Position numbers and translations under genes: made by a program. The notes below the pieces were generated by a model. That model was not told where the DNA came from and ran no database searches. It saw only the letters and a program-made list of their open reading frames with translations. Below are positions 8,317 through 16,295 of a stretch of 33,843 nt of DNA, piece after piece; the first letter of the stretch is position 1, and each line of letters opens with the position of its first letter. Location: NCBI GenBank assembly GCA_001512505.1, contig LFSC01000038.1, positions 8,642-42,484 of the forward strand. Direction: 5' to 3'. Source of the stretch: Clostridiaceae bacterium DTU079. GTDB lineage: Bacteria > Bacillota > Clostridia > Acetivibrionales > Acetivibrionaceae.

Positions 8317-10275
8317 CTATTGTTTTAAATTAATATACTTTGTATTTGCTTTAAAGGGTTCAAAGGATGTACCTCCGCCCTTGTAGAATTTACCGAAAAA
8401 TTCAATATACTGGAGCCTGCTGGAGTGAACATATGCTCCAAGGGCATTGATGGCAAAATTGATTAAATGGCCTGCCAACAGTACAGCAATGATTAAGGCT
8501 ATTTTAAATATGTTGTTGAAGCCAAGCATAAGTGCCATCTGATTGACTATAGATCCTATAACGGAGGTTGCCAGTCCCAGGGCTAAAAGTCTTGAGTATG
8601 ACAGCACATCACTCATGAACCCAATCAGATCATAAAGGCTTCCTACTCCTCCGATAAGCTTTGCAAAAATGTTTTTGCTGTTGCGGCCCTGAGTAAGAAT
8701 CAGAAGAACCACACCGACAAGAAGAATGTACTTTCCGGCGTTTACAAGGCCTGACACCTCATCGGCATTAATTTTTGGAACGTAGGGCAGCAAAAAGAGA
8801 ATAAACCCTATAAATGTAATGTACCAGAATACTACGTCAAATAACACATCCAGATATTTTTTCTCCTTTATAAGGTTGGCAGCCTTCATTCCAAGAGCAA
8901 CAAAAATATGGATTACACCAAAGAGCAAAGAAAAGCTCAGAAGTAATTCCGGATCGTCCACAGGATTGAACCACAATGCCGGTATGTTGGGTATACCGAA
9001 CCATCCGCCGAAAAGAAAACCCCAAAGCATTGTGGAAATACCGCAGTAAAGCATAAGCTTCATAAACCTCTTCATGCCTTCGTCAAGCTTAAACATCTTT
9101 AGTATAATACCGGAACCTATAGCCAATATGGCACCGTAGCCACCGTCACTTAGCATAAGACCGAAGAACAAAATAAAAAACGGAGCCATTACTGTGTTCG
9201 GGTCAATCTCTCTGGAGTTAGGCACACTATACATATTGGTTATGGATTCCACTGACTTACCGATTTCGCGATTTGCAAGCAGAACAGGAAATTCTTCATC
9301 TTCAGCAGGTTTTATAATGTCAACATAGCAATCACAGCTTTTTTCCATATAGCTTTTTACCTGCTCAGACATATTTTCGGGAAGCCATCCTTCCAGCATA
9401 AATATTTTATCTGTTTTGACAAGGCTACTAAGAACCTTTTTTCTGTCCCGTTCAATAACCATGTGGTCATGGAGAACTTCCAGATCATCCTTGTAACTTA
9501 CATAATCGGACATCTTTTTTTGAATGTCTTCAATTTGCTTGTCAATGCTGTCTATATTCTTTGAAGCTTCATTGATATTGTGTTTGGCTGTACCTTTAAG
9601 ATCCTTGAAGGTAACTTTTGAAAAACCGTATTGCTTTAGAATTTTTGATACTGCCTCTTCTTCAGAAGTCAGATAAATAATAAGGAGATAGCTCTGATCC
9701 TTGTCCTCTCCAATAACCTCAAAATAGCATTCGGGTACCTCATCGGCTATTTCCTGTTTCATTTTACCGGTATCAGCTATTTCAGGAACAACGCCGATTA
9801 AGACGGTGGATGCCTTTGTTGAAGTTAAATCGAGAGGAATATCTAAAGATTCCCATGGCTTGAGACTTAAAATCAGGTTTGAATATTTGTTTTTTTCAGA
9901 TTTCAGGTCGGACATGGAACGGTCATATTGATTAATCTCTTCAATTACCGACCAAAGCTTATCCTGGTTTTTTAAAACAAGACTGTAGTCATTTACGCTA
10001 ATGTCGCGTTTTGAAGAGAATAACCCTTTTTTACGGGTATCATATCCGTCCAAATACTCAATGATGGTCGAGATTTTTTGAATCTTGGCTTCAATTTCCT
10101 GCATTGCTTCATTGTCCCCATCGGTGTTTACTAAGTTGTTCCATTCCTCTTCAGACATATTTTCACTGAGGTCTTTGATCTCTACCATTCCGATTTTCAT
10201 TAAGTTCTCAAGGATGCGTTCTTTATCCGTTTCAAGGCCTATAAGAGAGATTTTGTTCATTTTAACTACTGCCAT
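8317..10275 (-). CDS. atpI: V-type ATP synthase subunit I (a-type stator)
   Basis: A 652-residue protein: a soluble, partly coiled-coil N-terminal half (to about 340) and a C-terminal half with about seven to eight transmembrane helices, starting near PFFILFFGLMLSDGGYGA. The stretch SYSRLLALGLATSVIGSIVNQ holds the conserved Arg that faces the rotor carboxylate during ion transfer, and GHLINFAINALGAYVHSSRLQY is another family signature. It is the stator channel subunit next to the K ring. The ATG at 10273-10275 overlaps the upstream gene by 14 bases, consistent with coupling. Confidence 0.97.
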   Translation of the reverse strand: MAVVKMNKISLIGLETDKERILENLMKIGMVEIKDLSENMSEEEWNNLVNTDGDNEAMQEIEAKIQKISTIIEYLDGYDTRKKGLFSSKRDISVNDYSLVLKNQDKLWSVIEEINQYDRSMSDLKSEKNKYSNLILSLKPWESLDIPLDLTSTKASTVLIGVVPEIADTGKMKQEIADEVPECYFEVIGEDKDQSYLLIIYLTSEEEAVSKILKQYGFSKVTFKDLKGTAKHNINEASKNIDSIDKQIEDIQKKMSDYVSYKDDLEVLHDHMVIERDRKKVLSSLVKTDKIFMLEGWLPENMSEQVKSYMEKSCDCYVDIIKPAEDEEFPVLLANREIGKSVESITNMYSVPNSREIDPNTVMAPFFILFFGLMLSDGGYGAILAIGSGIILKMFKLDEGMKRFMKLMLYCGISTMLWGFLFGGWFGIPNIPALWFNPVDDPELLLSFSLLFGVIHIFVALGMKAANLIKEKKYLDVLFDVVFWYITFIGFILFLLPYVPKINADEVSGLVNAGKYILLVGVVLLILTQGRNSKNIFAKLIGGVGSLYDLIGFMSDVLSYSRLLALGLATSVIGSIVNQMALMLGFNNIFKIALIIAVLLAGHLINFAINALGAYVHSSRLQYIEFFGKFYKGGGTSFEPFKANTKYINLKQ

Positions 10276-10588
10276 CCGGTCTCACTATCCTTCCTATGAT
10301 TATCTCTACTGCCCTGTCAAGCTTTTTTATTGCTGCTGATTTTATTGCCTCACATTCCGAGAAAACATCATTGTTATACTTCTCAATTTCGGCAGCTGCC
10401 TGCTTTTCTGCCTCAAGAATGATAGCCCTTGCCTCTTTTTCGGCATCTTCAAGAGACTGTAAGAGAAGTTTTTCAGATTGATTGGATGCGTCAGATAGGA
10501 TTTGTCTGGCATCCTCTATAGACTTTTTATTAATCTCCTCAGCCTCAGCTTCTGCCTGCTTTATGCTCTTGATTAAATCTATTGACAC
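10262..10588 (-). CDS. V/A-type ATP synthase subunit H (peripheral stalk, G-like)
   Basis: A small helical protein of 108 residues, rich in Glu, Ala, Lys and Gln (for example EAEAEEINKKSIEDARQIL), matching the AhaH/NtpF-like stalk subunit that forms a right-handed coiled coil with subunit E. It is the first gene of the ATPase operon. Start choice: AAGGTGGTGAT is a near-perfect Shine-Dalgarno sequence and contains the two GTG codons of the longest frame; the GTG at 10586-10588 just after it, giving (M)SIDLIKSIKQAEAE, is the likely start. Assignment rests on composition and operon position as much as on sequence. Confidence 0.88.
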   Translation of the reverse strand: MSIDLIKSIKQAEAEAEEINKKSIEDARQILSDASNQSEKLLLQSLEDAEKEARAIILEAEKQAAAEIEKYNNDVFSECEAIKSAAIKKLDRAVEIIIGRIVRPDGSS

Positions 10589-10689
10589 TTTTATCACCAC
10601 CTTGTTTATTTATTTCCCATCTACAGCCGTTTATGATATGAAAACCGTTTCTGCTGCTGTGGTCACTTCATAAAACATGAATGTAAGGC

Positions 10690-10718
10690 TTATTTGGCCA
10701 GATTGCAAATACTGTCAA
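10690..10718 (-). promoter_or_regulatory. Candidate sigma-A promoter of the V-ATPase operon
   Basis: On the minus strand a perfect TTGACA (complement of 10713-10718) is followed after 17 bases by AAATAA (10690-10695), a poor -10 box. An overlapping alternative is TTGCAA, then 17 bases, then TACATT. Either would start transcription about 75 to 100 bases before the first ATPase gene. The choice between them cannot be made by eye. Confidence 0.35.
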
Positions 10719-10840
10719 GGTGCAGGCTTAGGCTTTTAAACTTTAATATAGTTCAATAAATTTTATTATGAACCTTTTTATTATCGTAATTTTATTATCG
10801 TAATTATTGTAAAAAAAATTATTATAAATTTACTAATGCT

Positions 10841-10889
10841 TATGAAGAATATACATCAAAATAATAACATTATGAAAAATATATATCAA
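10841..10889. repeat. Two imperfect 19-base direct repeats
   Basis: TATGAAGAATATACATCAA (10841-10859) and TATGAAAAATATATATCAA (10871-10889) differ at two positions and are spaced 30 bases start to start. A shorter pair, TTATTATCGTAATT, lies about 50 bases to the left. The region is very AT-rich, so chance or slippage is possible. Confidence 0.6.
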
Positions 10890-10921
10890 GACGCATGCTT
10901 GTATGTTATGTACAAAATATT

Positions 10922-12004
10922 TTACTTTGGAGAAGCCTCTTTTAATTTATATTTCCTATATATATCGTAAAGGTTTTTTGCCGACACCTTTGCAGCAGCA
11001 TATAAAGGTACTGCAAGAAAAAGCCCTAAAAACCCGTAAAAGGATGCTCCGACGGTGATGAGGAGTATAACCGTTACAGGGTGAACGTTGAGCCTTTGGC
11101 CCATAATATAAGGTGAAATAAAATTATTGTCGATCTGCTGTACAATAACCATCACAGCAATAACCTTGGCAAACATAAGCAAATCATTGGTGGCAAGGCT
11201 TAAAAGCAATGCAGGAATTATTCCTATAGTGGGTCCGAAAAACGGAATCAATGAGCTTACCATGGCAAATATCCCCAACAGGAAGGAATATTTCATTCCT
11301 ATTATAAGGTAACCGATGAACATCATTATTCCGACAAACAGTGCGATGAGCATTTGTCCTGTAATATAAGAGGAAAGTGTTGTATCCACGTCCTTTATTA
11401 TTTTGCCGGCGTTATCCCGATATTTTACCGGGATATGGGAAATAACATTTGATAGAAAATATTTATCATCCTTGAGAAAATAGAAAAGTATAAAGGGAAT
11501 CATAAAAATCAAGGTACCGATATTTGTAACGGTGGATACTATTCCGAGGAGTATGGTTTTCAGATTTTCGGGTACGGATTTTAATACATCTATTAATTTA
11601 TCCTGAAATTTATCAAGGGGTAGAGATTCAAGCCAATCACTGTTTAGAAAGCTTAGGGTTTTTTCCCATGCAATATCAAAGGTCGGAAGGTCTTTTAAAA
11701 GCTGATTGAACTGTTCAACAATGATGGTACCGGTGTAGGTGCTCAAAACAACGAATAACACCAGTACGGCTGCGAAACTTAAAAGTATTCCGAAGGTTCT
11801 TCTGACTTTGATTTTTTCAAGGAGATTTACAAGGGGTCTTAAAACATAATACAGCAGTGTAGATATTAAAAGAGGTGTAAAAATTGATGCAACCAGCTTG
11901 CGGAATGGTTCAAGGAAGAAATCAATCTGCCCCAGCATATAAATAATTAAAAGAATAAGGAGAATAGCCGAACCGAATTTAAAAAATTTATGATTGTACC
12001 ACAT
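10922..12004 (-). CDS. AI-2E family transporter (YtvI/PerM-like membrane protein)
   Basis: A 360-residue membrane protein with about seven to eight hydrophobic segments: one near 10-30, a pair at 40-95, and a C-terminal group after about residue 140, with a hydrophilic region in between. The C-terminal stretch GPTIGIIPALLLSL and the following QQIDNNFISPYIMGQRLNVHPVTV are diagnostic of the family. Members are proposed to export small molecules or act as Na+/H+ antiporters; the name comes from E. coli TqsA, and transport of AI-2 here is not implied. Start choice: AGAGGTG lies 6 bases before the ATG of MWYNHKFFKFG; the frame extends 10 codons further without a ribosome-binding site. It is monocistronic and divergent from pheA. 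Confidence 0.9.
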   Translation of the reverse strand: MWYNHKFFKFGSAILLILLIIYMLGQIDFFLEPFRKLVASIFTPLLISTLLYYVLRPLVNLLEKIKVRRTFGILLSFAAVLVLFVVLSTYTGTIIVEQFNQLLKDLPTFDIAWEKTLSFLNSDWLESLPLDKFQDKLIDVLKSVPENLKTILLGIVSTVTNIGTLIFMIPFILFYFLKDDKYFLSNVISHIPVKYRDNAGKIIKDVDTTLSSYITGQMLIALFVGIMMFIGYLIIGMKYSFLLGIFAMVSSLIPFFGPTIGIIPALLLSLATNDLLMFAKVIAVMVIVQQIDNNFISPYIMGQRLNVHPVTVILLITVGASFYGFLGLFLAVPLYAAAKVSAKNLYDIYRKYKLKEASPK

Positions 12005-12290
12005 GATCGCACCTCTTATTAGTAAAGTCTTCATAGTTATATGTTATATAATATATAAACTTAACATATTATTTAATAAAAAGATATATTTTATCATAAA
12101 AAATCGATGTGAAGATAATAACAGGCGCTACAACTTACTTCACAGTGTTTTCTTAAATATTTTCTTTACAATTAATATTATTTCACAAATAATATGTGTC
12201 CTGTCTCCTCGATAATGGTTGGAAAAAGTACAGAATGATGTTATTATAATGTATGATGATTCAAGCTAGAAATATCGTGGGGAGTGTTTT
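12005..12290. other. Divergent intergenic region between the AI-2E gene and pheA
   Basis: About 286 AT-rich bases holding the promoters of both divergent genes. The plus-strand promoter at 12219-12250 is visible; the minus-strand one is not clear. No T-box or other leader structure is recognisable before pheA, whose leader is only about 35 bases long. Confidence 0.5.
12219..12250 (+). promoter_or_regulatory. Candidate sigma-A promoter of pheA
   Basis: TTGGAA (12219-12224) is followed after 17 bases by TATTAT (12242-12247), which overlaps a perfect TATAAT (12245-12250) at a spacing of 20. The predicted start lies about 35 bases before the pheA ATG. Confidence 0.5.
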
Positions 12291-13127
12291 ATGATAAAAA
12301 CCGGATTTTTAGGACCGAAAGGGACTTTTTCCCAGGAGGCAATGATAGTTTATACCAAAGGAGGCAGTGAATACACAGGCATTGACTACAACACCATGAC
12401 AGATCTGATTGCGGCAGTTTCAAAGGACGAAATTGACGAGGCAGTGGTGCCGATTGAGAATTCACTGGAGGGGGCTGTGAGTGTTACACTGGATATGTTG
12501 GCCACAGAACCCGATATTAAAATAAAAGCAGAGGTTATTATTCCAATAAGCCAGAACCTTTTAGCAAAAAGAGGAACACAATTTAAAAATATTAAATATA
12601 TCCTGTCCCATCCACAAGCGATTGGACAGTGCAGAAAATACATTGATTCCAATTTTCCCGATGCAATGATAAAGTATTTGTACAGTACTGCGGAAGCGGC
12701 AAAGGAAGTTGCGGAGGGGAATGGAGATATGGCTGCTGTCGGCTCAAAGGCGGCTGCCGGCGTATATGACCTGGAAATTCTTCAGGAGTCCATACAGGAC
12801 AATAACAATAATCTTACCCGGTTTATTGTTATATCCAAAAAAGAGGCTCCAAAGAGCAGGAAGAGCAAAACTTCAATTGTTTTTTCAACGGAAAACAAAC
12901 CGGGAAGCCTTTACAGGATATTGGATATTTTCAGCCTGTGGGACATAAATATGACCAGAATAGAGTCAAGGCCTGCTAAAAACAAACTGGGACGATATAT
13001 ATTTTTTGTCGATATAGAAGGACATGTGGAGGATGAAGATGTCAGGGATGCCCTTACGATGGTTAAAAGAAAGACATCCTTTTACAAGTTCCTGGGTTCT
13101 TACCCGGAGTTTGAAAGACAGATGTGA
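12291..13127 (+). CDS. pheA: Prephenate dehydratase
   Basis: A 278-residue monofunctional enzyme converting prephenate to phenylpyruvate in phenylalanine synthesis. It starts MIKTGFLGPKGTFSQEA and has the catalytic TRF motif at 176-178 (NNLTRFIVIS). The C-terminal ACT domain (about 194-278) has the phenylalanine-binding signatures GSLY (205-208, the GALV-type site) and ESRP (225-228), so feedback inhibition by phenylalanine is expected. There is no chorismate mutase domain. GGGGAG lies about 7 bases before the ATG. It appears to be a single-gene unit; no strong terminator is visible behind it. Confidence 0.97.
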   Translation: MIKTGFLGPKGTFSQEAMIVYTKGGSEYTGIDYNTMTDLIAAVSKDEIDEAVVPIENSLEGAVSVTLDMLATEPDIKIKAEVIIPISQNLLAKRGTQFKNIKYILSHPQAIGQCRKYIDSNFPDAMIKYLYSTAEAAKEVAEGNGDMAAVGSKAAAGVYDLEILQESIQDNNNNLTRFIVISKKEAPKSRKSKTSIVFSTENKPGSLYRILDIFSLWDINMTRIESRPAKNKLGRYIFFVDIEGHVEDEDVRDALTMVKRKTSFYKFLGSYPEFERQM

Positions 13128-13190
13128 TACGCTTTTTGAGATTCAATGAACTTATTTTATTGGGAAATGCCACACCGGTTATTATTTTAG

Positions 13191-13227
13191 TGGTATAATA
13201 TATTGCACATGTATGTTTACCATACAT
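13191..13227 (+). promoter_or_regulatory. Extended -10 promoter with an inverted repeat at the transcript start
   Basis: TGG followed by TATAAT (13191-13199) is a good extended -10 element; no convincing -35 is seen. Starting 10 bases later, ATGTATG (13209-13215) and its exact complement CATACAT (13221-13227) form a 7-bp inverted repeat around TTTAC, at about +3 to +21. It could be a repressor operator or a small hairpin at the 5' end of the mRNA. The downstream gene starts about 110 bases later. Confidence 0.5.
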
Positions 13228-13334
13228 CTGCCAGTTGAACTCTGATTTTACTGTGATACGATAATAGGGTTCAATATAAAGAGGCAATAGATGTACCGCA
13301 TTTTATAAAATAATATTTATGCTGGAGTGGTTAT

Positions 13335-13676
13335 ATGGCATTTTTTGATAGGGAAATTGATATTACAAGGAATATTAAAATAATAGAATGGCTCAAAAGC
13401 GAGCTTCTTACCGACATAGCGAATCTTTTTAAAGCATTGGTTAACGGGGTTAGGGAAGAAGTACATGAATCAATTTCGGAGACTCTTTCCAATATAATTT
13501 TAATATCGTATATGCTGGGAAGACGTTTGGGTATTAGCTATAATTCCATTGAATTAAAGATACACAACAAGATAAGGCTTGGTATAATAGAAGAACATGA
13601 TGTGGAAAAGTATTACGGGGATTTATCCGAATTGGCCAGACATCTGAAATCCTCAAGGATTGAAAGCAAGGTTTAA
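13335..13676 (+). CDS. MazG-like family protein
   Basis: A 113-residue, mostly helical protein resembling the short MazG-like family found before gdpP in Clostridia. The core is ITRNIKIIEWLKSELLTDIANLF, then EEVHESISETLSNIILISYMLGRRLG (shown here in pieces of about 20), reminiscent of the acidic helices that bind metal in all-alpha NTP pyrophosphatases, though the full ExxE...ExxD set is not obvious. Activity is therefore uncertain. It is the first gene after the promoter at 13191 and lies 73 bases before the likely gdpP start, suggesting a shared transcript. A start at the ATG is supported by GGAG about 8 bases upstream. Confidence 0.7.
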   Translation: MAFFDREIDITRNIKIIEWLKSELLTDIANLFKALVNGVREEVHESISETLSNIILISYMLGRRLGISYNSIELKIHNKIRLGIIEEHDVEKYYGDLSELARHLKSSRIESKV

Positions 13677-13749
13677 TATAATAAGTCTTGGAAGAAGCTG
13701 CAGCCGGCGTTTTATTATGATTTTAAAGCATAAAAATGGGAGAAGTGTG

Positions 13750-15762
13750 ATGGGAAGAAAAAAGATTTCCGGATTATTCTTACCAAAAGCAAGTTTTTAT
13801 CTTTTTGTTATTTTTATTCTGTTAATATTGATTGCTGTTCTAAAATTTATGGCAGCAATACCCGGTTTTATTTTGTTTATAGTTCTTTTGTTTTATAACT
13901 TTAGATCGAATTATGTAAGACACCGGGAACTGACCAAATATATTGAAAATTTGAATTTTAATATTGATACGGCTTCAAAGGACACTTTGCTTAATTTTCC
14001 TATGCCGTTGGTGGTTGTTGAACTGGACGGAACAATAATCTGGTATAATTCATCCTTTAAAAGGCTGTTTGACGGGGAAGAGCTTCTGGAAAAAGAAATA
14101 CATTCTTTTGTAAAGGATATGAATCCCGACAATCTAACCGGTGAAGGGGCAATGAACTTTACAAAGGATATATCAATAAACGGAAGAAGCTACTGTGTGC
14201 TCGGGAACTTTGCCAAGGTGGACAACAAGATAAATGAAGACGGATTTATTATTATGATGTACCTGATCGACAACACTGAGCTTGTGGAGATCAGAAAAAG
14301 GTATGACGAAGAAAAAACAACGGTGGGAATTATCGTTATAGACAATTATGACGATTTGATGCAGAGTATAGAGGATGCGGGAAGTGCACAAATCCTTGCG
14401 GAAATCGATTCGAAATTAACCCGGTGGATGGGATATACCAACGGAATAATTAAGAAATTTGAACGGGACAAATATCTGTTTATTTTTGAGCAAAAGTATC
14501 TTAAGGACTTTGAAGAGAAAAAGTTTGATATCCTTGATTCTATTAAAGAAATAAACATGGGAAATAAAATTCCTGTGACCCTCACTATGGGATTTGGCGT
14601 GGGAGCATACTCTTTGCAGGAAAAATTACGTTTTGCAACTGCTTCTTTGGACATTGCCTTGGGAAGAGGCGGCGACCAGGTGGTTGTAAAGAATGGAGAG
14701 GACATTTCGTTCTTCGGCGGAAAGACCAGGGAATTGGAAAAGAGAACAAGGGTTAAGGCAAGGGTTATTGCCTATGCATTGAGGGAGCTTATTGAACAGG
14801 CATCGGATTTGTTGATAATGGGACACGATAATTGTGACATTGATTGCCTCGGGTCGGCCCTTGGAATTTACAGAATTGCAAAAAACAAAAATAAAGAGGC
14901 TTTTATCGTTTTAAACAGCTCCAACCCCACAATTGACGGTTTGGTTTCAAGGATAGAAAAAAGCGGTGAATATGAAAATATTTTTATATCGAGCAGTGAA
15001 GCAATTGACAGAATAACCAAAAAGACACTTTTAGTTATTGTGGATACCCACCGGCCGAGCTTTACCGAAGCGCCGGAGCTTTTGAAGTACACCGACCAGA
15101 TAGTTGTTATCGACCACCACAGAAGGGGAGCGGATTATTTGCAAGAAGCTGTGCTTACTTATCAGGAAACCTATGCATCGTCCACCTGTGAGTTGGTAAC
15201 GGAGATACTTCAGTATGTGGAGGATAAAATTAAGCTCAAGCCCATTGAAGCCGAAAGCTTGTATGCGGGAATAGTGGTGGATACCAAAAACTTTACCTTC
15301 AAAACCGGGGTTCGTACCTTTGAAGCCGCAGCCTTTTTAAGAAGGCAGGGAGTGGATACGGTTCAGGTAAAGCAATTGTTCCAGAATGATTTCAATACAT
15401 ATATAAGCATTGCCAATGTTGTAAAGGATGCACAGATAATAAGAAACAACATGGCAATATCCGTTTGCCCTCCAAACATGAAAAATGCAGCTTTGGTGGC
15501 TGCACAGGCCGCAGACCAGCTTATCAACCTTGCCGGACTCAATGCAGCTTTTGTATTCAGTTATATTAATAACGGAATAGCAATAAGCGGTAGGTCCTTA
15601 GGTGATGTAAATGTCCAGGTGATTTTGGAAAAACTCGGCGGAGGAGGACATATGACTGTTGCAGGAGCACAGCTTCAGGGTGTGACTTTGGAGGAAGCCC
15701 AAAAAAGTTTGATGGCAGTGCTGGATGAATATTTTGATGAAATTAGTAAGCAAAACGGATAG
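13750..15762 (+). CDS. gdpP: Cyclic-di-AMP phosphodiesterase GdpP
   Basis: A 670-residue membrane protein that degrades c-di-AMP to pApA. Two transmembrane segments (about 12-32 and 35-52) precede a PAS-like domain (about 80-180), a degenerate GGDEF domain (about 190-320, LGRGGDQ at 304-310) and a DHH/DHHA1 phosphodiesterase. Catalytic metal ligands are visible: GHDNCDID (358-365), DTH (432-434), IDHH (454-457) and D511; DHHA1 has GGGGHMTVAGA (630-640). All key residues look intact. Start choice: GGGAG lies 7 bases before the ATG of MGRKKISGLF; the frame extends 30 codons further but overlaps the mazG-like gene. It precedes rplI and dnaB, the conserved Firmicute order. Confidence 0.96.
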   Translation: MGRKKISGLFLPKASFYLFVIFILLILIAVLKFMAAIPGFILFIVLLFYNFRSNYVRHRELTKYIENLNFNIDTASKDTLLNFPMPLVVVELDGTIIWYNSSFKRLFDGEELLEKEIHSFVKDMNPDNLTGEGAMNFTKDISINGRSYCVLGNFAKVDNKINEDGFIIMMYLIDNTELVEIRKRYDEEKTTVGIIVIDNYDDLMQSIEDAGSAQILAEIDSKLTRWMGYTNGIIKKFERDKYLFIFEQKYLKDFEEKKFDILDSIKEINMGNKIPVTLTMGFGVGAYSLQEKLRFATASLDIALGRGGDQVVVKNGEDISFFGGKTRELEKRTRVKARVIAYALRELIEQASDLLIMGHDNCDIDCLGSALGIYRIAKNKNKEAFIVLNSSNPTIDGLVSRIEKSGEYENIFISSSEAIDRITKKTLLVIVDTHRPSFTEAPELLKYTDQIVVIDHHRRGADYLQEAVLTYQETYASSTCELVTEILQYVEDKIKLKPIEAESLYAGIVVDTKNFTFKTGVRTFEAAAFLRRQGVDTVQVKQLFQNDFNTYISIANVVKDAQIIRNNMAISVCPPNMKNAALVAAQAADQLINLAGLNAAFVFSYINNGIAISGRSLGDVNVQVILEKLGGGGHMTVAGAQLQGVTLEEAQKSLMAVLDEYFDEISKQNG

Positions 15763-15839
15763 AATTTTGTTATTATATAGATATGATATACACTCGGTAT
15801 TCAGTAAAATGAATTTTATAAAATTAAGGAGAGATACAA

Positions 15840-16289
15840 ATGAAGGTCATTTTAAAAGAAGATGTCAAGGGTCTGGGTACTAAAGAAAGCCTTGTAAATG
15901 TGAGTGACGGTTACGCGAGGAATTATTTGATCCCCAAGGGACTGGCAGTAGAGGCCACATCTGCAAATATGAATGTTATGAAATCAAAAAAAGAGGCGGA
16001 AAAGGCCAAAAAGGACCGTGAACTGGCGCAGGCAAAGGAACTTGCGGAAAAGCTTAAAGACGTTGTGGTTGTTATCAAGGCCAAGGCCGGAGAAAACGGA
16101 AAGCTTTTCGGTTCAATAACCGGCAAGGATATATCCGATTACCTGAAAAAAAATCATAAATTTGATATAGACAAGAAAAAAATCGCCCTTCCTGATTCCA
16201 TTAAGGCATTGGGAACCTATGAAGCGGAAGTTAAGCTTTATTCGGGAGTAAGTACGAAGCTGACCGTAAAAATTGAACAGGGCGAGTGA
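15840..16289 (+). CDS. rplI: 50S ribosomal protein L9
   Basis: A 149-residue protein with the L9 N-terminal signature MKVILKEDVKGLGTKESLV and SDGYARNYLIPKGLAVEAT, a long connecting helix rich in Lys, Glu and Ala (about 45-75) and the C-terminal domain containing GKLFGSITGKDI. It binds 23S rRNA with its N-terminal domain near the L1 stalk base. AAGGAGAG lies 7 bases before the ATG. It lies 77 bases after gdpP and 6 before dnaB. Confidence 0.99.
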   Translation: MKVILKEDVKGLGTKESLVNVSDGYARNYLIPKGLAVEATSANMNVMKSKKEAEKAKKDRELAQAKELAEKLKDVVVVIKAKAGENGKLFGSITGKDISDYLKKNHKFDIDKKKIALPDSIKALGTYEAEVKLYSGVSTKLTVKIEQGE

Positions 16290-16295
16290 TTAATT

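Larger units (their letters stand above)
10589..10921. other. Intergenic region upstream of the V-ATPase operon, about 330 bases
   Basis: This AT-rich stretch separates the ATPase operon from the AI-2E family gene, both on the minus strand. It holds a candidate minus-strand promoter (10690-10718) and two sets of short direct repeats: TTATTATCGTAATT twice at about 10789-10809, and a 19-base pair at 10841-10859 and 10871-10889. I see no strong terminator for the AI-2E gene and no plausible small gene. Confidence 0.55.

Noticed and set aside
10841..10889. Possible CRISPR array
   Set aside because: Only two imperfect 19-base units with an 11-base gap occur, in very AT-rich DNA; there are no regular spacers or cas genes.
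12005..12290. Possible T-box or phenylalanine leader before pheA
   Set aside because: The predicted leader is only about 35 bases long; there is no T-box sequence (TGGNACCGCG), no Phe-rich small frame and no terminator hairpin.
13128..13334. A small gene between pheA and the mazG-like gene
   Set aside because: The minus-strand frame at 13063-13287 runs into pheA and has no ribosome-binding site; the region is better explained as a promoter and leader.
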